Positions 62,347 to 64,000 of a stretch of DNA of 64,000 bases are shown here, in pieces. The translations under genes were made by a program, and so were the position numbers. The stretch lies in assembly GCA_028285085.1 (NCBI GenBank), contig JANQQI010000132.1, positions 1 through 64,000 of the forward strand, read 5' to 3'. The notes under the pieces are model-generated. The model made no database searches, was not told the origin of the DNA, and saw only the letters and a list, made by a program, of their open reading frames with translations. Positions within the stretch are counted from its first letter, which is position 1. Each line of letters opens with the position of its first letter. Source of the stretch: Saprospiraceae bacterium (lineage in GTDB: Bacteria > Bacteroidota > Bacteroidia > Chitinophagales > Saprospiraceae).

Positions 62347-64000
62347 TTATTTCCGGGTTAATTCTTCTTTTGGTGATGCTTGAACTTGCTCCAACATCGC
62401 CTTCAGCTCGGCGTATTGCTGTTCGAGCTGCCGGACTTGCGTCAAAGCTTGTTGCACTTCACTGAGCTCATTTTGTAGCTCACTGATTTGTTGGCTTTGT
62501 TGTTTAATGAGGTCTTGTTGGTCTTGCATGCCTTTGACTAAAAGTGGCGTCAAATCCGCGTAAGTAACACCCCAGGGATTCGTCTTGACATCATCACCGA
62601 CGGTTACGGCAGTAGGGTAAACCTTGTATAATTGCTGGGCGAGGAAGCCCGTTTTTACAAAGTCATCATCGTCCGTGATAAAGTTGTAATCTTTGACTTC
62701 TATTTTTAGAACATCCTCGATACTGTAGCGGGTAGGCTTGATGTTTTCCTTCAGACGTTCATCGGAGGAGTCCACCAATTTGATAGCGCTACCTCCATCC
62801 TGTCGGATTCGACCGCAATTGGTGCCATCAGGACGAAAGAAACGGATAAAAGAGGATTGATGACTATTGTTGTAAGAATTATGACCAGCCATAATCAGCA
62901 AACCATTATTGGGTGATGTGCTATTATTTCGAGTATTATCAATGGTCATCACATACTCGTTACTTCCGAAGGCATCGCCATCAAAATGAGATCTTCCTTC
63001 TTTGTTGATCACTAAAGCATTTGATTTATTATTAGAAGCGGTACCGTTTCCGAGCACCAATAATCGGTCGTCCCCATCAAAGCCATCGGTATCATCGGGG
63101 GTGTAAGTCGTATTCCATATTCCAAGTGCCACCTCGCCGTAAGAAGCGGCATTCAGGTCCGTTCCAAGCGCTATCGAGTTTTCACCATCAGCCTCATTTG
63201 AATTACCAATAGCAACTCCAAAATCACCGTCTGCCTGATTTCCAGTCCCCATAGAAAGCGCCAAACTGCCAGCAGCACTATTAGACGTCCCAATAGCCAC
63301 CGAAGAGGCGCCATTCACTACATTGGCGCCACCGATACTTACGGTGTATTCTTGATTCGCCTCGCTGGCAAAACCCATAGCTACCGCATATCTATCGGCA
63401 GCTACGCAATCATAACCGGTCGCAAAGGAATAATCACCGACATTACTGTCATCCCATTCCGTTCCAGTCACGGTACCCGCTCGGAAGGCGCCTTTTTCAT
63501 TGTCAAAAAAGAACTTCATTTCGGTACCGGAGCTGTGGTTTAAACTAGTTGTCCCGAATACAAAGTCATCATTGGTATCGGTGCCGTAGGTTACTCCACT
63601 ATTAGAAATAAAGGCACTGTTCAAGTTGATAGAATTACCACCACTGATGCTTAAGTTATCGTTGTTTAAGCTCAAGGTTTGTTTAAAGCTACTCAGACTT
63701 AGAGTCTTGGTGCTTTGCCCGTCGCTTTCCAAGGAGAGTTGCAAGTTATTGCCCGAAAGGGAAAAAACATCGATCTTTTGGTCGTCCGTATTATCCTTGA
63801 AGCTGCTTAAATTCACCTGTTGTAAGCCCTGTCCATCGTTTTCCAAAGAGAGGCGCAGATTATCGCCCGAAAGGGAAAAGTTATCAATCGTTTGATTATC
63901 CGTATTGTCCTTAAAACTGCTCAAATCCACTGTTTGCAAGTCCTCCCCATCATCTTCCAGGGAGATACGGAGACTATTGCCGGAAAGCGAAAAGTTATCA
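62347..64000 (-). CDS. Surface repeat protein with YadA-like head repeats and S74 chaperone domain, 5' end missing
   Basis: At least 550 aa; the frame continues past the right edge, so the start and any signal peptide are not seen. From the edge inward: at least two and a half copies of a 38-residue repeat (VDLSSFKDNTDNQTIDNFSL..., 114-bp DNA period, 63690-64000), a YadA/haemagglutinin head-like stretch (AIGTSNSAAG, AIGNSNEADG; about 63130-63400), and a peptidase S74 intramolecular chaperone domain (DSSDERLKENI, FLAQQLYKVYP; about 62540-62770) before a coiled coil at the C-terminus. The S74 domain of tail fibres cuts itself off after trimer folding. The coiled coil runs to the end (Gln/Leu-rich, 62360-62540). 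Confidence 0.85.
   Translation of the reverse strand, partial: DNFSLSGNSLRISLEDDGEDLQTVDLSSFKDNTDNQTIDNFSLSGDNLRLSLENDGQGLQQVNLSSFKDNTDDQKIDVFSLSGNNLQLSLESDGQSTKTLSLSSFKQTLSLNNDNLSISGGNSINLNSAFISNSGVTYGTDTNDDFVFGTTSLNHSSGTEMKFFFDNEKGAFRAGTVTGTEWDDSNVGDYSFATGYDCVAADRYAVAMGFASEANQEYTVSIGGANVVNGASSVAIGTSNSAAGSLALSMGTGNQADGDFGVAIGNSNEADGENSIALGTDLNAASYGEVALGIWNTTYTPDDTDGFDGDDRLLVLGNGTASNNKSNALVINKEGRSHFDGDAFGSNEYVMTIDNTRNNSTSPNNGLLIMAGHNSYNNSHQSSFIRFFRPDGTNCGRIRQDGGSAIKLVDSSDERLKENIKPTRYSIEDVLKIEVKDYNFITDDDDFVKTGFLAQQLYKVYPTAVTVGDDVKTNPWGVTYADLTPLLVKGMQDQQDLIKQQSQQISELQNELSEVQQALTQVRQLEQQYAELKAMLEQVQASPKEELTRK

Noticed and set aside
1-64000. tRNA, rRNA, CRISPR or complete insertion sequence
   Set aside because: I found no cloverleaf, spacer-repeat array or transposase gene in the intergenic regions.
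62347-64000. Prophage tail fibre
   Set aside because: An S74 domain alone suggests this, but neighbours are exported Bacteroidota surface proteins without phage structural genes.

Overview
The window is chromosomal DNA from a Bacteroidota bacterium, most likely of the Saprospiria (Lewinella-type). The signs are signal peptides ending in AQ, lipoproteins with Cys after 15-25 residues, C-terminal type IX secretion (T9SS) sorting domains, DUF5916 and propeller-type sensor proteins, a LytTR regulator, almost no Shine-Dalgarno sequences, and several copies of the Bacteroidota -7 promoter element TAnnTTTG. I see no rRNA, tRNA, CRISPR array, complete insertion sequence or phage.

Layout. 0-4.7 kb: minus-strand housekeeping genes (FtsX/MacB permease, inositol-monophosphatase-like enzyme, EamA transporter, Nfu Fe-S scaffold). 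4.8-11.3 kb: a carbon-use region with xylose isomerase, an AraC regulator, and an operon of a PhyH-type dioxygenase, an SSS symporter and an SDR dehydrogenase; between xylA and araC lies a gene-free stretch with strong RNA-like hairpins ending in a terminator. 11.3-15.2 kb: a glycosyltransferase and M20 and M28 metallopeptidases. 15.2-18.9 kb: a second possible small RNA, then sigma factor, small protein, MscS channel and a DUF3078-like outer-membrane protein. 19-25.9 kb: polA-lpxD, a peroxiredoxin-like protein and two exported proteins. 26-30 kb: a 1349-residue protein built like soluble adenylyl cyclase (two cyclase domains, AAA, TPR). 30.3-35.5 kb: DUF5916 protein and an S9 peptidase. 35.5-39.4 kb: an overlapping propeller histidine kinase and LytTR response regulator. 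39.4-48.9 kb: two exported proteins, an SLC12-type transporter, lactonase-like lipoprotein, universal stress protein, ClpP, an ECF sigma factor with a 59-residue downstream gene, and a ROK kinase without its usual zinc cysteines.

48.9-57.2 kb is visibly more AT-rich and codes for little that is recognisable: a 515-residue helical protein, a diverged sigma factor, an anti-sigma-like 74-mer, two lipoproteins around a lipoprotein alpha/beta hydrolase, and a protein of three tandem ~100-residue domains. 57.4-64 kb holds cell-surface proteins: two T9SS cargo proteins (one with a cohesin-like N-terminus), a dockerin-like protein next to it, and a repeat protein with an S74 chaperone domain that runs off the right edge. 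Clusters of short palindromes separate these genes.

The most novel items are the two candidate structured RNAs (about 6337-6777 and 15510-15645), the AT-rich sigma/lipoprotein/hydrolase/tandem-domain island, the adjacent cohesin-like and dockerin-like proteins, and the soluble-adenylyl-cyclase-like protein. All functions are inferred from sequence reading only.
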